Shown piece by piece: positions 33,045 to 42,591 of a DNA stretch of 64,000 nt; the first letter of the stretch is position 1, and each line of letters begins with the position of its first letter. Where the stretch lies: the NCBI RefSeq assembly GCF_003202285.1, contig NZ_MASW01000001.1, positions 1,827,681 to 1,891,680 of the forward strand, in the 5' to 3' direction. Below the pieces are notes generated by a model, which did no database searches, had not been told where the DNA came from, and saw only the letters and a program-made list of their open reading frames with translations. The position numbers and the translations under genes are program-made. The DNA is from Prauserella muralis. Its GTDB lineage: Bacteria > Actinomycetota > Actinomycetes > Mycobacteriales > Pseudonocardiaceae.

Positions 33045-33574
33045 GCGCGTTCCAGCGCGGCGGCGATCAGTTCGGTGAGGTCCTCGGTACCCGGCGGCAG
33101 CGCTGCGACCGGCCACCAGGCAAGGTCGTCGGACTCGTCGCTGGCCACCGGTTGCGCGTCGCGCGGCGCGCGCACCAGGAACCGGACGTCGAAATGCCGG
33201 GTGGGCACACCCAGCGAGCAGGTGATCGGGTGCACGTCCAGGTGCAGCGGGTCCGGGTCCAGCTTCAGCCCGGCCAGCCCCGACTCCTCGGCCGCCTCCC
33301 GCAGGGCCGCGTCGGCGAGCGAGGAGTCCCGCGGCTCGCAGTGCCCGCCCAGCTGCAGCCAGCGGCCCACCCGCGGATGCAGGGTGAGCAGCACCCGCTC
33401 GCCCGGCTCGTCCAGCACCACGGCGGAGGCGGTCAGGTGGCCTGCCGCGCACGAGCGCGCGCAGGCGTCGTCCCGTGCGGCGAGGAAGCCCAGATAGGCC
33501 TGCCGCAGCGACTCCTGCTCCGCCGTCGGCGCCTGCCAGGACTCCAGCGTGGCGACGGCGCGTCCGTGCAACAT
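33041..33574 (-). CDS. Nudix hydrolase
   Basis: 177 aa. The Nudix box is complete: GGHCEPRDSSLADAALREAA followed by EESGL, giving GX5EX7REXXEEXGX. The flanking beta sheet is normal (TASAVVLDEPGERVLLTLHP, GRWLQLGGH). The substrate is unknown; a pyrophosphohydrolase cleaning a nucleotide-linked metabolite is expected. The ATG follows the fbiB stop with no gap (TAG-ATG), so it is co-translated with the F420 genes, but a direct role in F420 metabolism is not established. Confidence 0.92.
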   Translation of the reverse strand: MLHGRAVATLESWQAPTAEQESLRQAYLGFLAARDDACARSCAAGHLTASAVVLDEPGERVLLTLHPRVGRWLQLGGHCEPRDSSLADAALREAAEESGLAGLKLDPDPLHLDVHPITCSLGVPTRHFDVRFLVRAPRDAQPVASDESDDLAWWPVAALPPGTEDLTELIAAALERA

Positions 33575-34912
33575 CTAGAACTCCACCAGCCCCTCGCCCA
33601 GCTCCCGCGGTCCCCGGGGCTCCGGCTCGCTCGCCGGGTGGCCGATCGCCACCGCGCCCAGCGGCTCCCACTCCGGGCCGAGGCCGAGCGTCTGGCGCAC
33701 CACGTCGGCCGCGAAGATCGTCGAGCCGATCCAGCACGAGCCCAGCCCCTCGGCGGCCAGCGCGATCAGCAGGCCCTGCACGGCGGCGCCACCGGCCACG
33801 GTGAACATCGTGTGCTCGCAGGCGTTGCGGCGCTCGTCGGAGTAGGTGTGCGCCCCCTCGGCCACGAGGAACGGCACGACCACCTCGGGCGCGTTGAACA
33901 GGATGTCGCCCCGGCGGAGCCGCCTGGCGATCTGCTCCTCGGTGAAGGCGTCGCCCGCGAGGTCGGCCCGCCAGGCGTCGCGCATCGCCTCCAGCAGCTT
34001 GACCCGCTGCGGCCGGTTCCGCAGCCATGCGAAGCGCACCGGCCGCGTGTGGTGCGGAGCGGGCGCGGTGAGGGCGGCGCCGATGGCCCTGCGCAGCGTG
34101 TGCTCGGCCACCGGTTCGTCGGTGAACTCCCGCACCGAGCGGCGCAGGAGCACGGCCTCACGGCGGCCGAGCGCGATGGCCTCGTCGGTGCCAAGGCGGA
34201 ACAGGTCCTCCTCCACCGGCCGCACCAGGTCGCGGGCGGTGGAGGTGTTGTCGCCGATCTCCAGTCCCCGCACCACCGCCACCGGCGTGCCGGTGAGCTT
34301 GCCCTTGACGAGGTCGGCCGCGCCGGCCACCTCGTCGGCCACCGCGATCTCGGTGACGGCCAGCTCGTTGCCCTGGCTGTCGATCGCGCCCTCGTAGGAG
34401 TGCAGCACGCGCAGCCCGGACGAGCCGATGGCCGCGTCCGTCTGCCCGACCCGCCACGCACGGCCCATCGTGTCGGTGACGACCACCGCCACCTCCACGC
34501 CGAGGCGCTCGCGCAGCCCGTTGCGCAGCGCCAGCGCCGAGGCGTCCGGATCGGTGGGCAGCAGCGCGATCTTGTCACCCGCCACGTTGGAGGCGTCCAC
34601 TCCGGACGCGGCCTGCACGACGCCGATCCGGTTCTGCGTGATGACGGTGCGGCCGATCCGCGCGAGGATGCGCTCGGCCTCCTCCTCGACGGCCCTGCGC
34701 CGGGCCGCGTCGCGGGCCTCGGGGTCGGCGGGCACCGTGAGCAGCCTGCCCTCGATCTTGGACACGACCTTGCTGGTGACCACCACCACGTCACCGGAAC
34801 GCAGCCACGGCGCGGCCGCCGCGATGGCGCCCGTGAGGTCGTCGCCAGGGGCGAACTCGGGCAGGCCCGTGACGGGCAGGATCTCCAGTCTCGGCGCGGC
34901 GTGGTCAGTCAA
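33575..34912 (-). CDS. fbiB: Bifunctional coenzyme F420:L-glutamate ligase / FMN-dependent dehydro-F420-0 reductase FbiB
   Basis: 445 aa, close to the mycobacterial enzyme. Residues 1-about 245 are the CofE-type ligase ([79 protein letters not shown]) adding glutamates to F420-0. Residues about 250-445 are a nitroreductase-fold FMN domain ([52 protein letters not shown]) that reduces dehydro-F420-0. The start is the TTG at 34912, inside the end of fbiA (8-nt overlap), since the upstream frame is just fbiA sequence; this predicts coupled translation. Confidence 0.95.
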   Translation of the reverse strand: MTDHAAPRLEILPVTGLPEFAPGDDLTGAIAAAAPWLRSGDVVVVTSKVVSKIEGRLLTVPADPEARDAARRRAVEEEAERILARIGRTVITQNRIGVVQAASGVDASNVAGDKIALLPTDPDASALALRNGLRERLGVEVAVVVTDTMGRAWRVGQTDAAIGSSGLRVLHSYEGAIDSQGNELAVTEIAVADEVAGAADLVKGKLTGTPVAVVRGLEIGDNTSTARDLVRPVEEDLFRLGTDEAIALGRREAVLLRRSVREFTDEPVAEHTLRRAIGAALTAPAPHHTRPVRFAWLRNRPQRVKLLEAMRDAWRADLAGDAFTEEQIARRLRRGDILFNAPEVVVPFLVAEGAHTYSDERRNACEHTMFTVAGGAAVQGLLIALAAEGLGSCWIGSTIFAADVVRQTLGLGPEWEPLGAVAIGHPASEPEPRGPRELGEGLVEF

Positions 34913-35900
34913 CGTCCACTCCCGACAGCTCCAGCGCCACCCTGGCCATCTTCGCGGTGGCCTCCACATCGGACATCAGCAGCGGGACGGGGCACACCGC
35001 GACGCCCGGCACGTCCACCGACTCCCCCTTCTGCACCAGCCAGCCGTCCAGCAGGCCCTCGTCGGAGGTCTGCCGCGATCCGTAGTGCCTGCCGACGCCC
35101 TCGGCGGAGGTCTCCACGCCGATGGCGGTGAGGCACGCGTCGGCCATGCCACGCACCGGCTTGCGGCCGATGATCGGCGAGACGCCCACGATGCCCGCCT
35201 CGGTCTTGCGCAGGGCCTCCCGGACGCCGGGCACCGCCAGCACGGTGCCGATCGACACCACCGGGTTCGACGGGGCCAGCAGCACGGCGTCGGCCTGCTC
35301 GATGGCCTCCAGCACGCCCGGCGCCGGCGTGGACTCGTCGGCACCCACGGGCACGATCGAGTGCGCGGGCAGCTCGGCGCGGTAGCGCACCCACCACTCC
35401 TGGAAGTGCAGCGCCTTGCGCCTGCCCGGCTCGTCGGGGTCGTCGACGACGACGTGGGTCTCCACGCGGTCGTCGGTCATCGGCAGCAGCCGCACGCCCG
35501 GCCGCCACCGGTCGCACAGGGCCTCGGTGACCGCCGACAGCGGGTATCCGGCCCGCAGCATCCGCGAGCGGATCAGGTGGGTGGCGATGTCCTTGTCGCC
35601 GAGCCCGAACCACGTCGGCTCGGCACCGTAGGCCTCCAGCTCGGCCTTGACCGTCCACGTCTCGCCCGCGTGTCCCCAGCCACGCTCGGTGTCGATGCCC
35701 CCGCCGAGCGTGTACATGCACGTGTCCAGATCCGGGCAGATGCGCAGCCCGTGCAGCCACACGTCGTCGCCGGTGTTGACCAGCGCGGTGACCTCGTGCG
35801 GTGAGCCGGCTTCCCCGATCGGCGGCAGTCCGAGCGCGGCCTTCACTCCCAGCAGGAAGCGGGCGCCGCCGACCCCGCCGACGACTACGACAACCTTCAC
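34905..35900 (-). CDS. fbiA: Phosphoenolpyruvyl transferase FbiA (CofD) of F420 synthesis
   Basis: 331 aa from the GTG at 35900, with AAAGGA 9 nt upstream; this gives the family start [20 protein letters not shown]. Other CofD marks: [91 protein letters not shown] and [20 protein letters not shown]. It transfers the phosphoenolpyruvyl-phosphoryl group from the activated donor to Fo, giving dehydro-F420-0 for FbiB. It is the second gene of GNAT-fbiA-fbiB-Nudix-GntR; 14 nt separate it from the GNAT gene. Confidence 0.96.
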   Translation of the reverse strand: MKVVVVVGGVGGARFLLGVKAALGLPPIGEAGSPHEVTALVNTGDDVWLHGLRICPDLDTCMYTLGGGIDTERGWGHAGETWTVKAELEAYGAEPTWFGLGDKDIATHLIRSRMLRAGYPLSAVTEALCDRWRPGVRLLPMTDDRVETHVVVDDPDEPGRRKALHFQEWWVRYRAELPAHSIVPVGADESTPAPGVLEAIEQADAVLLAPSNPVVSIGTVLAVPGVREALRKTEAGIVGVSPIIGRKPVRGMADACLTAIGVETSAEGVGRHYGSRQTSDEGLLDGWLVQKGESVDVPGVAVCPVPLLMSDVEATAKMARVALELSGVDVD

Positions 35901-35914
35901 GGTGCCCGATCCTT

Positions 35915-36691
35915 TCACGGAACCCAGTAGCGATACCGGTGGTGTTCGGTGAAACCCAGCCCGGCGTACAGCGCGAGGGCGCCGGTGTTACCCACCGAAA
36001 CCTGCAGGACGCAGCGCGTAGCGCCGCGGCGGCGTCCCCAGTCGCCGATGGCCGCCATGAGCGCGGTCGCCAGGCCCCGCCTGCGGTACCCGGGCCGCAC
36101 CGCGAGCCGGGCCACGAGCAGCGTCTCGCCCACCACGGAGCCGCGCACCCCGCCCGCCGTGACGCCGTCGAGCTCGGCCACGCCGAAACCGACCTTCGCA
36201 CCCGACGTGAGCACGTGCCGCTCCGCGGGCGCCGGTTCGGGCCTGCCCACGGCCAGCTCCCACCAGCCTGCCGTCGGCGCGCCGAGCACGGCGGTCTTCT
36301 CCGGTGCCGGGCCGGCCGGAACGGCGCCAAGGAGCACCGCGACCTCGTGGCCGTTCTCGTACTCGACGTAGGGCCGCCAGCCCTGCCCGGCGAGCTCCCG
36401 CTCGACCCGGCCGTCCTTGACCGCCTGCACCATCGGCGGAACGCCGTGGGCGTGGGCGAACTCACAGGCCCTGGTCAGGGCCTCGGCCACCGGGACGCCG
36501 GGGTCGCCGACGGCCAGCACGCTGTTGGCCCGGCCGGTGAAGCCCACCCGTCTCCCGCCGCCACCCGCCACGGAGGCGCTGCGCGCCACTGTGTCCACCG
36601 ATGCCCTGAGCCGCCAGCCGCCGAGGGGCTGCTCGGTCTGCGCCGGCCACGCATCGGCGCACGCTTGCTCGATCTCCTCGGCGGGGTCCAC
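35915..36691 (-). CDS. GNAT family N-acetyltransferase
   Basis: 258 aa from the GTG at 36691 (MDPAEEIEQACADAWPAQTE). The C-terminal about 110 residues form the GNAT fold, with the acetyl-CoA loop VARLAVRPGYRRRGLATALM (R/Q-x-x-G-x-G/A) and VGNTGALALYAGLGFTEHHR at the end. The N-terminal half (GGWRLRASVDTVARSASVAG) is a degenerate GNAT-like repeat, as in related actinobacterial proteins that lie next to fbiA. Acceptor unknown. It starts 37 nt from a divergent small gene. Confidence 0.88.
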   Translation of the reverse strand: MDPAEEIEQACADAWPAQTEQPLGGWRLRASVDTVARSASVAGGGGRRVGFTGRANSVLAVGDPGVPVAEALTRACEFAHAHGVPPMVQAVKDGRVERELAGQGWRPYVEYENGHEVAVLLGAVPAGPAPEKTAVLGAPTAGWWELAVGRPEPAPAERHVLTSGAKVGFGVAELDGVTAGGVRGSVVGETLLVARLAVRPGYRRRGLATALMAAIGDWGRRRGATRCVLQVSVGNTGALALYAGLGFTEHHRYRYWVP

Positions 36692-36728
36692 GCTTAGATT
36701 GGTACCAAAACCGCAGCAAGGAGGGCCG

Positions 36729-36911
36729 ATGAGCATCGCGCGCAGGGACGACCGGCACAACGCCGATCTCGTGCGGGAGATCGCCGAGGGCTTCAACCAG
36801 GCCGTCGGCTCCCGGCGGGAGGACGACGAGGACGGCGAGCCACGGCAGGACAAGCCGAGGTTCACGATCACCGGGGACAGCCGCGATACCACCGGCAGGC
36901 GGCCCCGGTAG
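36729..36911 (+). CDS. Small conserved charged protein, hypothetical
   Basis: 60 aa, ATG at 36729 with AAGGAGG 5 nt upstream, a near-perfect Shine-Dalgarno that argues the gene is real. The product is hydrophilic (RRDDRHNADLVREIAEGFNQ, then an acidic linker and PRFTITGDSRDTTGRRPR), probably partly disordered, with no membrane or secretion signal. Function unknown. It lies between the divergent GNAT gene and fdxC. Confidence 0.6.
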   Translation: MSIARRDDRHNADLVREIAEGFNQAVGSRREDDEDGEPRQDKPRFTITGDSRDTTGRRPR

Positions 36912-36944
36912 GCGTCGTTCGTCACGTCCACGTGGCCGCACCCG

Positions 36945-36988
36945 TTAGGCAGGCCTGAGCTTAGGATGCCTGGCGGGACCGCGTAGTG
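36945..36988 (+). promoter_or_regulatory. Promoter region of fdxC-dapC with direct repeats
   Basis: TTAGGCAGGCCTG (36945-36957) and TTAGGATGCCTG (36961-36972) are imperfect direct repeats 16 nt apart. The second TTAGGA could act as -35 with TAGTGT (36983-36988) as -10, spacing 16. TTAGG half-sites recall iron-dependent-regulator boxes, but a full palindromic box is not present. Confidence 0.45.
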
Positions 36989-37030
36989 TCCGGCAACGGG
37001 CCAGACCAGAGGACAAAGCAGGAGAACGCA

Positions 37031-37351
37031 GTGACCTATGTGATCGCCGAGCCCTGCGTCGACGTGCTCGACAAGGCATGCATCGACGAATGCCCCGTCG
37101 ACTGCATCTACGAGGGCGAGCGGATGCTCTACATCCACCCGGACGAGTGCGTCGACTGCGGAGCCTGCGAGCCGGTCTGTCCGGTGGAAGCCATCTACTA
37201 CGAGGACGACGTCCCCGACGAGTGGAGCGCCTACACCAAGGCCAACGTCGACTTCTTCGACGAACTGGGCTCGCCGGGTGGCGCGTCGAAGGTCGGCAAG
37301 ACCGCGCACGACCCGCAGTGGATCAAGGATCTGCCGCCGCAGGGCGAATGA
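37031..37351 (+). CDS. fdxC: Seven-iron ferredoxin FdxC
   Basis: 106 aa, GTG start with CAGGAGAA upstream. It has the 3Fe-4S/4Fe-4S layout of actinobacterial 7Fe ferredoxins: C-x7-C within [19 protein letters not shown] (the second cluster cysteine lost), then [19 protein letters not shown] for the 4Fe-4S cluster, and the long C-terminal tail ending KDLPPQGE. It is a cytoplasmic electron carrier, for example for P450s or oxidoreductases. It overlaps dapC by 4 nt (ATGA), the same pair as Rv1177-Rv1178 of M. tuberculosis. Confidence 0.96.
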   Translation: MTYVIAEPCVDVLDKACIDECPVDCIYEGERMLYIHPDECVDCGACEPVCPVEAIYYEDDVPDEWSAYTKANVDFFDELGSPGGASKVGKTAHDPQWIKDLPPQGE

Positions 37352-38433
37352 GCCGCCTCCCGGCCTTTCCCTGGGACTCGCTGGCCGGCCACACCGAGCG
37401 GGCCAGGGCACACCCCGGCGGGATCGTCGATCTCTCCGTGGGCACCCCGGTCGACCCGGTTCCCGACTCGATCCGCGACGCGCTCGCGTCGGTGTCGGAC
37501 GTGCCCGGCTACCCGACGACGCACGGCACGCCTGCCCTGCGCGCGGCGGCGGTGGACTCGCTGCGCAGGCGGCACGGCGCCGACGGCCTCGACCCCGATG
37601 CCGTGCTGCCCACGATCGGCTCCAAGGAGCTGGTGGCGTGGCTGCCGTCGCTGCTCGGCGCCGGGCAGGGCGATGTCGTCGTCATCCCGGAGCTCGCCTA
37701 CCCCACCTACGAGGTGGGCGCGCTGCTCGCCGGGGCGAGCGTGCAGCGCGCGGACGGGCTCACCCAGCTGGGGCCGCAACGGCCCAGGCTGCTCTGGCTG
37801 AACTCGCCGTCCAACCCCACCGGCCGCGTGCTCGGCGTGGAGCACCTGCGCAAGGTCGTCGACTGGGCCCGCGACCGCGGCACCGTGGTGGTGTCCGACG
37901 AGTGCTACCTCGCGCTCGGCTGGGACGCCGAACCCGTCTCGGTGCTGCACCCCGACGTCCACGGCGGGCGGCTCGACGGGCTGCTCGCGGTGCACTCGCT
38001 GTCCAAGACGGCCAACATGGCCAGCTACCGGGCGGGGTTCGTCGCGGGCGACCCGGACCTCGTCAGGCGCCTGCTGGCCGTGCGCAAGCACGCGGGCATG
38101 ATCGTGCCGAGGCCGGTGCAGGAGGCCATGACCGTCGCACTCGGCGACGACAAGGCGCTCGCCGCCCAGCGGGAGCGCTACGCCGCCCGGCGTGCCGTGC
38201 TGCGGGACGCGCTGCTGGCCGCCGGGTTCCGCATCGACTACTCCGAGGCGGGGCTGTACCTGTGGGCGACCCGTGACGAGGACGCCGACGCCACGGTCGG
38301 CTGGTTCGCCGAGCGCGGCATCCTCGTGGCACCCGGCACGTTCTACGGCCCGCGCGGAGGACGGCACGTCCGGGTGGCGCTGACCGCCACCGACGAGCGC
38401 GTCAACGCCGCCGCCGAACGCCTGACGGCCTGA
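37348..38433 (+). CDS. dapC: Succinyldiaminopimelate transaminase DapC
   Basis: 361 aa. PLP-dependent fold-type I aminotransferase of the lysine/mDAP pathway. Seen: [73 protein letters not shown] (PLP-binding D and Y), [20 protein letters not shown] (Schiff-base Lys in SLSK) and the C-terminal [14 protein letters not shown]. Coupled to fdxC. dapD and dapE follow within 3 kb, so three of the succinylase-branch genes cluster here. A strong hairpin follows. Confidence 0.94.
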   Translation: MSRLPAFPWDSLAGHTERARAHPGGIVDLSVGTPVDPVPDSIRDALASVSDVPGYPTTHGTPALRAAAVDSLRRRHGADGLDPDAVLPTIGSKELVAWLPSLLGAGQGDVVVIPELAYPTYEVGALLAGASVQRADGLTQLGPQRPRLLWLNSPSNPTGRVLGVEHLRKVVDWARDRGTVVVSDECYLALGWDAEPVSVLHPDVHGGRLDGLLAVHSLSKTANMASYRAGFVAGDPDLVRRLLAVRKHAGMIVPRPVQEAMTVALGDDKALAAQRERYAARRAVLRDALLAAGFRIDYSEAGLYLWATRDEDADATVGWFAERGILVAPGTFYGPRGGRHVRVALTATDERVNAAAERLTA

Positions 38434-38462
38434 GCACCGGTGTGCTGGCCGCCCAGGCCGGC

Positions 38463-38519
38463 GGGCTGGCCGTCGGCGTCGGCGAGTCAGGCCAGCACGG
38501 CGACGCCGACGGCCAACCC
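38463..38519. terminator. Bidirectional terminator between dapC and dapD
   Basis: GGGCTGGCCGTCGGCGTCG (38463-38481) pairs with CGACGCCGACGGCCAACCC (38501-38519) with one mismatch over 19 nt. It lies between the convergent stop codons. Confidence 0.7.
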
Positions 38520-38527
38520 GCGCGGTG

Positions 38528-39514
38528 TCAGTCGTTGGCGTGCAGCGCGGCGTTGAGCTCGACGCCGGAGCCGGTGCGCGGCACGACCTCCACGGCTCCG
38601 GTGGCCGAGTTGCGGCGGAACAGTGCGCCGGAGATCCCGGACAGCTCGCGCGCCTTGACCGACCTGCCCTCGACGACGACCTTCGTGCCCGCCGTGACGT
38701 AGAGGCCCGCCTCGATCACCGTGTCGTCGCCGAGCGAGATGCCCGCGCCGCCGTTGGCGCCGATCAGGCAGCGCTCGCCGAGCGAGATGACCTCCTTGCC
38801 GCCACCGGAGAGCGTGCCCATGATCGACGCGCCGCCGCCGATGTCGGTGCCGTCGCCGACGACGACGCCGGCCGAGATGCGGCCCTCCACCATCGACGCG
38901 CCGAGCGTGCCGGCGTTGAAGTTCACGAAGCCCTCGTGCATCACGGTGGTGCCGCCGGCCAGGTGAGCACCGAGGCGGACCCGGTCGGCGTCACCGATCC
39001 GCACGCCGCTGGGCAGCACGTAGTCGACCATGCGCGGGAACTTGTCGACGCTGTACACGGTGACGCCGCCCCGCGAGCGCAGCCGCAGGCGCGTCGCCTC
39101 GAAGCCCTCCACCGGGCACGGGCCGTGGTTGGTCCAGACGACGTTGGAGAGCAGGCCGAAGATGCCGTCCAGGCTCTGCCCGTGCGGCTGGACGAGCCGG
39201 TGGGAGAGCAGGTGCAGCCGCAGGTACACGTCGTGGGCGTCGGCGGGCGCGGTGGCCAGCGAGCCGATCGACGTGCGCACGGCCACCACCTCGACGCCCC
39301 GGTCGGTGTCGGGGCCGAGCAGCGCCGTCGCCGACTCGCCGAGCGCCTGCGCGGCCTCCTCGGCCGACAGCCGCCGCGAGGACGACTCGCCGTCGGCGGC
39401 GGTCAGCTTCGGGTGCGGGAACCAGGTGTCGAGCACCGTGCCGTCCTGCGTCACGGTGGCCAGGCCGACACCGGTCGCGCCGGTGGTTTCGGGGTTCGGG
39501 GTCTGCTCGCTCAC
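38528..39514 (-). CDS. dapD: Tetrahydrodipicolinate N-succinyltransferase DapD
   Basis: 328 aa, the length of the actinobacterial (group 2) DapD. The N-terminal domain ([20 protein letters not shown]) is followed by a left-handed beta-helix of hexapeptide repeats ([80 protein letters not shown]). MVEGRIS and GANGGAGI are active-site regions of this group. It makes N-succinyl-2-amino-6-ketopimelate from tetrahydrodipicolinate using succinyl-CoA. It converges on dapC. Confidence 0.96.
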   Translation of the reverse strand: MSEQTPNPETTGATGVGLATVTQDGTVLDTWFPHPKLTAADGESSSRRLSAEEAAQALGESATALLGPDTDRGVEVVAVRTSIGSLATAPADAHDVYLRLHLLSHRLVQPHGQSLDGIFGLLSNVVWTNHGPCPVEGFEATRLRLRSRGGVTVYSVDKFPRMVDYVLPSGVRIGDADRVRLGAHLAGGTTVMHEGFVNFNAGTLGASMVEGRISAGVVVGDGTDIGGGASIMGTLSGGGKEVISLGERCLIGANGGAGISLGDDTVIEAGLYVTAGTKVVVEGRSVKARELSGISGALFRRNSATGAVEVVPRTGSGVELNAALHAND

Positions 39515-39535
39515 GGCCGCTACCGTAACCCGGGC

Positions 39536-39979
39536 TCAGCCGGGCGTCGCCGAGGCCTGGGGCAGCCTCTCCACCCCGCCCTTGACCCGCTCCAGCGCGC
39601 CCGCGATGTCCGAGAGGGCCTTCGTGCACTCGTCGGGCGTCCCGCCGCCGCCGCAGCCCGCCGAGCGGTACGCCTGGATGCCCGACCGCAGCTCCCGCGC
39701 CGCCCTGGCCAGCTCCGGGTGGCCCTCGCCCGCGAAGCGTTCCGCCGTGTCCGGCACGCTCGCCAGCTGTATGACGTACTTCTGGCAGCTCGGCGGGTCC
39801 AGCTCGGTGGGGGTCTTGAAGCAGACGTCCACGGCGAGCGCGTTGAGCTTCACCCGCAGCGCCGCGGGCCCCGGGTCGGCGGGCGCGGCCTTCGGCGTCG
39901 GGCCCGCCTCGGTGGCGCAGGCGGGCACCAGCAGGAGCAGGGCGCTCGCGGCGCCGGCGAGAACAGCTCGGGTGCGCAC
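39536..39979 (-). CDS. Hypothetical lipoprotein
   Basis: 147 aa. Type II signal peptide [20 protein letters not shown] with the lipobox LVPAC, lipidation at Cys21. The mature protein is helical with cysteines in DVCFKTP, PPSCQKY, AGCGGGG and DECTKAL, probably two disulfides outside the membrane. No known family. It lies 21 nt upstream of dapD on the same strand and diverges from dapE (35 nt between starts). Confidence 0.8.
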   Translation of the reverse strand: MRTRAVLAGAASALLLLVPACATEAGPTPKAAPADPGPAALRVKLNALAVDVCFKTPTELDPPSCQKYVIQLASVPDTAERFAGEGHPELARAARELRSGIQAYRSAGCGGGGTPDECTKALSDIAGALERVKGGVERLPQASATPG

Positions 39980-40014
39980 GTCATCACCGTACGCACCGGC
40001 GCTACGGTGCGGGC

Positions 40015-41091
40015 ATGCCCTCGCTCGACTTGCGCGCCGACCCGGCGGAGCTCACCGCCGCACTCGTGGACATCGCCAGCGTCTCCGGTGAGGAGGCCGA
40101 GCTCGCCGACGCGGTGGAGGCCGCGCTGCGCGCGCAGGCCCCGCATCTGGAGGTCGTGCGCAACGGCGACGCCGTGCTGGCCCGCACCACGCTGGGCAGG
40201 ACGTCCCGGGTCGTGCTGGCGGGCCACCTCGACACCGTGCCCGTGAACGACAACCTGCCGCTGACGCGCACCGGCACCGGCGACGACGAGGTGCTGCACG
40301 GCCTCGGCACCGTCGACATGAAGGGCGGCGACGCGGTGTTCCTGCACCTGGCCGCCACGCTGCCCGAGCCGAGGCACGATGTGACGTTCGTGTTCTACGA
40401 CTGCGAGGAGGTGGAGGCGGTCCGCAACGGGCTCGGCCGCATCGAGCGCGAGCTGCCCGGATGGCTGCACGGCGACCTCGCGGTGGTCGGCGAGCCGTCC
40501 AACGCGGTCATCGAGGCGGGCTGCCAGGGCACCATGCGCGTCGAGCTGGCCACCAGCGGCGCCCGCGCCCACACCGCCCGCGCGTGGATGGGTGTGAACG
40601 CCATCCACGCGCTGGCCGAGCCGCTGCGCAGGCTCACCGCCTACGAGCCCCGCGTGGTGGACATCGACGGCCTCACCTACCGCGAGGGGCTGCAGGCCGT
40701 GCGGATCGGCGGCGGGGTGTCCGGCAACGTCGTGCCGGATGCGGCCGTGCTCGCCGTCAACCACCGCTTCGCGCCCGACCGCACGCCCGAGCAGGCCGAG
40801 CAGCATCTGCGCGAGGTGTTCGACGGCTACGAGCTCACCGTCGTGGACTGCTCGCCGGGCGCGCTTCCCGGGCTCTCCGCCCCGGCCGCGGCGGAGCTGG
40901 TGACCGCCGCCGGTGGCCGCGCCGCCGCCAAGCTCGGCTGGACCGACGTGTCGCGCTTCGCCGCGCTCGGCATGCCCGCGGTGAACTTCGGCCCCGGCGA
41001 CCCGACACTCGCCCACACCCGGCAGGAGCACGTCGCCGCCGCCGAGATCCGGAGGGTGAGCGAGGCGCTGAGGACGTTCCTCTCGCCGTGA
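40015..41091 (+). CDS. dapE: Succinyl-diaminopimelate desuccinylase DapE
   Basis: 358 aa. M20-family dinuclear zinc amidohydrolase of lysine/mDAP synthesis. Metal-site segments: [14 protein letters not shown] (His/Asp), [14 protein letters not shown] (bridging Asp), [15 protein letters not shown] (catalytic Glu and ligand Glu), [17 protein letters not shown] and the last histidine in [12 protein letters not shown]. The dimerisation domain ([20 protein letters not shown]) is intact. A TACGGT hexamer ends 6 nt before the ATG, indicating a leaderless transcript. A family A hairpin follows. Confidence 0.95.
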   Translation: MPSLDLRADPAELTAALVDIASVSGEEAELADAVEAALRAQAPHLEVVRNGDAVLARTTLGRTSRVVLAGHLDTVPVNDNLPLTRTGTGDDEVLHGLGTVDMKGGDAVFLHLAATLPEPRHDVTFVFYDCEEVEAVRNGLGRIERELPGWLHGDLAVVGEPSNAVIEAGCQGTMRVELATSGARAHTARAWMGVNAIHALAEPLRRLTAYEPRVVDIDGLTYREGLQAVRIGGGVSGNVVPDAAVLAVNHRFAPDRTPEQAEQHLREVFDGYELTVVDCSPGALPGLSAPAAAELVTAAGGRAAAKLGWTDVSRFAALGMPAVNFGPGDPTLAHTRQEHVAAAEIRRVSEALRTFLSP

Positions 41092-41107
41092 CGGCGCGCC
41101 CGGCGGC

Positions 41108-41160
41108 GAGCCGAAGGGCACCGTGGGTACGCCAGGCGTACCGAAGGGGCCCTTCGGCTC
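41108..41160. repeat. Long inverted repeat, family A copy 3
   Basis: Arms 41108-41133 and 41135-41160 are complementary over 26 nt with 3 mismatches and start GAGCCGAAGGGC, as at 611 and 16111. Unlike those copies it lies between two genes in the same direction (dapE and the LOG gene). Confidence 0.85.
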
Positions 41161-41227
41161 GGTGCGGCCGTGCGCGGGTTCGTGACTGGCCGACTACGGC
41201 ACGCGGGCACGTCCTAGGCTGGGCCGG

Positions 41228-42013
41228 GTGAGCGAGCACCTGACTGAGCACTTCCAGAGCGACGACGAACATCCTCCCGAACGGCACCGCGGGCCCGTCG
41301 TCCTGCGCAGGTCGCGGCAGGCGGAGGACTCGACCACCGACCAGCGGCTGCTCGACTCCCGGGGCCCGAGCGACTGGGTGCACACCGACCCGTGGCGGGT
41401 GCTGCGCATCCAGGCCGAGTTCGTGGAGGGCTTCGGCGCACTCGCCGAGGTGCCGAGGGCGGTCACCGTGTTCGGCTCCGCCCGCACCCCCCGCGACCAC
41501 CCCGAGTACCAGCTCGGGCGCGACATCGGCGCGGCGCTGGCCAACGCGGGCTTCGCGGCGATCACCGGCGGCGGGCCCGGCTCGATGGAGGCCGTCAACC
41601 GCGGCGCCTCCGAAGCCGGCGGGCTCTCGATCGGGCTGGGCATCGAGCTGCCGTTCGAGCAGGGCCTCAACCCGTGGGTCGATCTCGGGGTGAACTTCCG
41701 CTACTTCTTCACCCGCAAGACGATGTTCATCAAGTACGCGCAGGCGTTCATCTGCCTGCCCGGCGGGTTCGGCACCCTGGACGAGCTGTTCGAGGCACTG
41801 ACCCTCGTGCAGACGAAGAAGGTCACCAAGTTCCCCGTCGTCCTCTTCGGCAGCGCCTACTGGGGCGGGCTCTACGAATGGGTTCGCAACACGGTGCTCG
41901 CCGAGGGCAAGATCGGGGAGCGGGACGCCGCGCTCCTGCACGTCACCGACGACATCGACGACGCCGTGGGCATCGTGCTGGAGGCGTACAAGGCCTGGGA
42001 GGACACCCACTAG
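41228..42013 (+). CDS. LOG family protein (TIGR00730), long form
   Basis: 261 aa, GTG start with TAGGCT 7 nt upstream (leaderless). Rossmann-like lysine-decarboxylase-like fold: AVTVFGSARTPRDHPEYQLG, FAAITGGGPGSMEAVNRGAS and the phosphoribohydrolase motif FICLPGGFGTLDELFEALTL (PGGxGTxxE). LOG enzymes release free cytokinin bases from riboside monophosphates; bacterial ones may act in purine salvage. The extra N-terminal about 60 residues distinguish it from the next gene, which is the short form. Stop and start overlap by one base (TAGTG). Confidence 0.9.
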   Translation: MSEHLTEHFQSDDEHPPERHRGPVVLRRSRQAEDSTTDQRLLDSRGPSDWVHTDPWRVLRIQAEFVEGFGALAEVPRAVTVFGSARTPRDHPEYQLGRDIGAALANAGFAAITGGGPGSMEAVNRGASEAGGLSIGLGIELPFEQGLNPWVDLGVNFRYFFTRKTMFIKYAQAFICLPGGFGTLDELFEALTLVQTKKVTKFPVVLFGSAYWGGLYEWVRNTVLAEGKIGERDAALLHVTDDIDDAVGIVLEAYKAWEDTH

Positions 42014-42582
42014 TGAAGCGGATCTGCGTCTTCTGCGGCTCGTCGTCGGGCAAGGCCGCGCACTACGCCGAGGAGGCCGCCGCCGTGGGCAGGCTGCTGG
42101 CCGAACGCGGCATCGGCGTCGTGTACGGCGGCGGGCAGGTCGGGCTGATGGGCGTGGTCGCCGACGCGGCGCTGGCCGCGGGCGGCGAGGTGCTCGGCGT
42201 CATCCCGAAGCACCTGATGCGCGCGGAGATCGCGCACCACGGGCTCACCGAGCTGCACGTCGTCGAGGACATGCACGAGCGCAAGGCGACCATGGCCTCG
42301 CTCTCGGACGGCTTCCTCGCGTTGCCCGGCGGCGCGGGGACCCTGGAGGAGCTGTTCGAGGTGTGGACGTGGGCGCAGCTCGGCCTGCACGCCAAGCCCG
42401 TGGGCCTGGTGGACATCGGGGGCTACTTCACCAAGCTGGGCGAGTTCATCGACCACATGGTGGAGGAGGGTTTCCTCAACGTGCCCAGCAGGGAGCTGGT
42501 GACCATCGACAGCGACCCGGTGGCGCTGCTGGACGCGTTCGCGAGGCACGACGCCGAGCCCGTCGACAAGTGGGCGCTCTGA
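42013..42582 (+). CDS. LOG family protein (TIGR00730), cytokinin riboside 5'-monophosphate phosphoribohydrolase type
   Basis: 189 aa, the classic short LOG: KRICVFCGSSSGKAAHYAEE, GIGVVYGGGQVGLMGVVADA, HERKATMASLSDGFLALPGG and GAGTLEELFEVWTWAQLGLH. The catalytic R/E and PGGxGTxxE are present. GTG start overlaps the previous stop. It corresponds to Rv1205 of M. tuberculosis by neighbourhood. The tandem suggests ancient duplication and division of labour, not shown. Confidence 0.93.
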   Translation: MKRICVFCGSSSGKAAHYAEEAAAVGRLLAERGIGVVYGGGQVGLMGVVADAALAAGGEVLGVIPKHLMRAEIAHHGLTELHVVEDMHERKATMASLSDGFLALPGGAGTLEELFEVWTWAQLGLHAKPVGLVDIGGYFTKLGEFIDHMVEEGFLNVPSRELVTIDSDPVALLDAFARHDAEPVDKWAL

Positions 42583-42591
42583 GCGGGCGGT

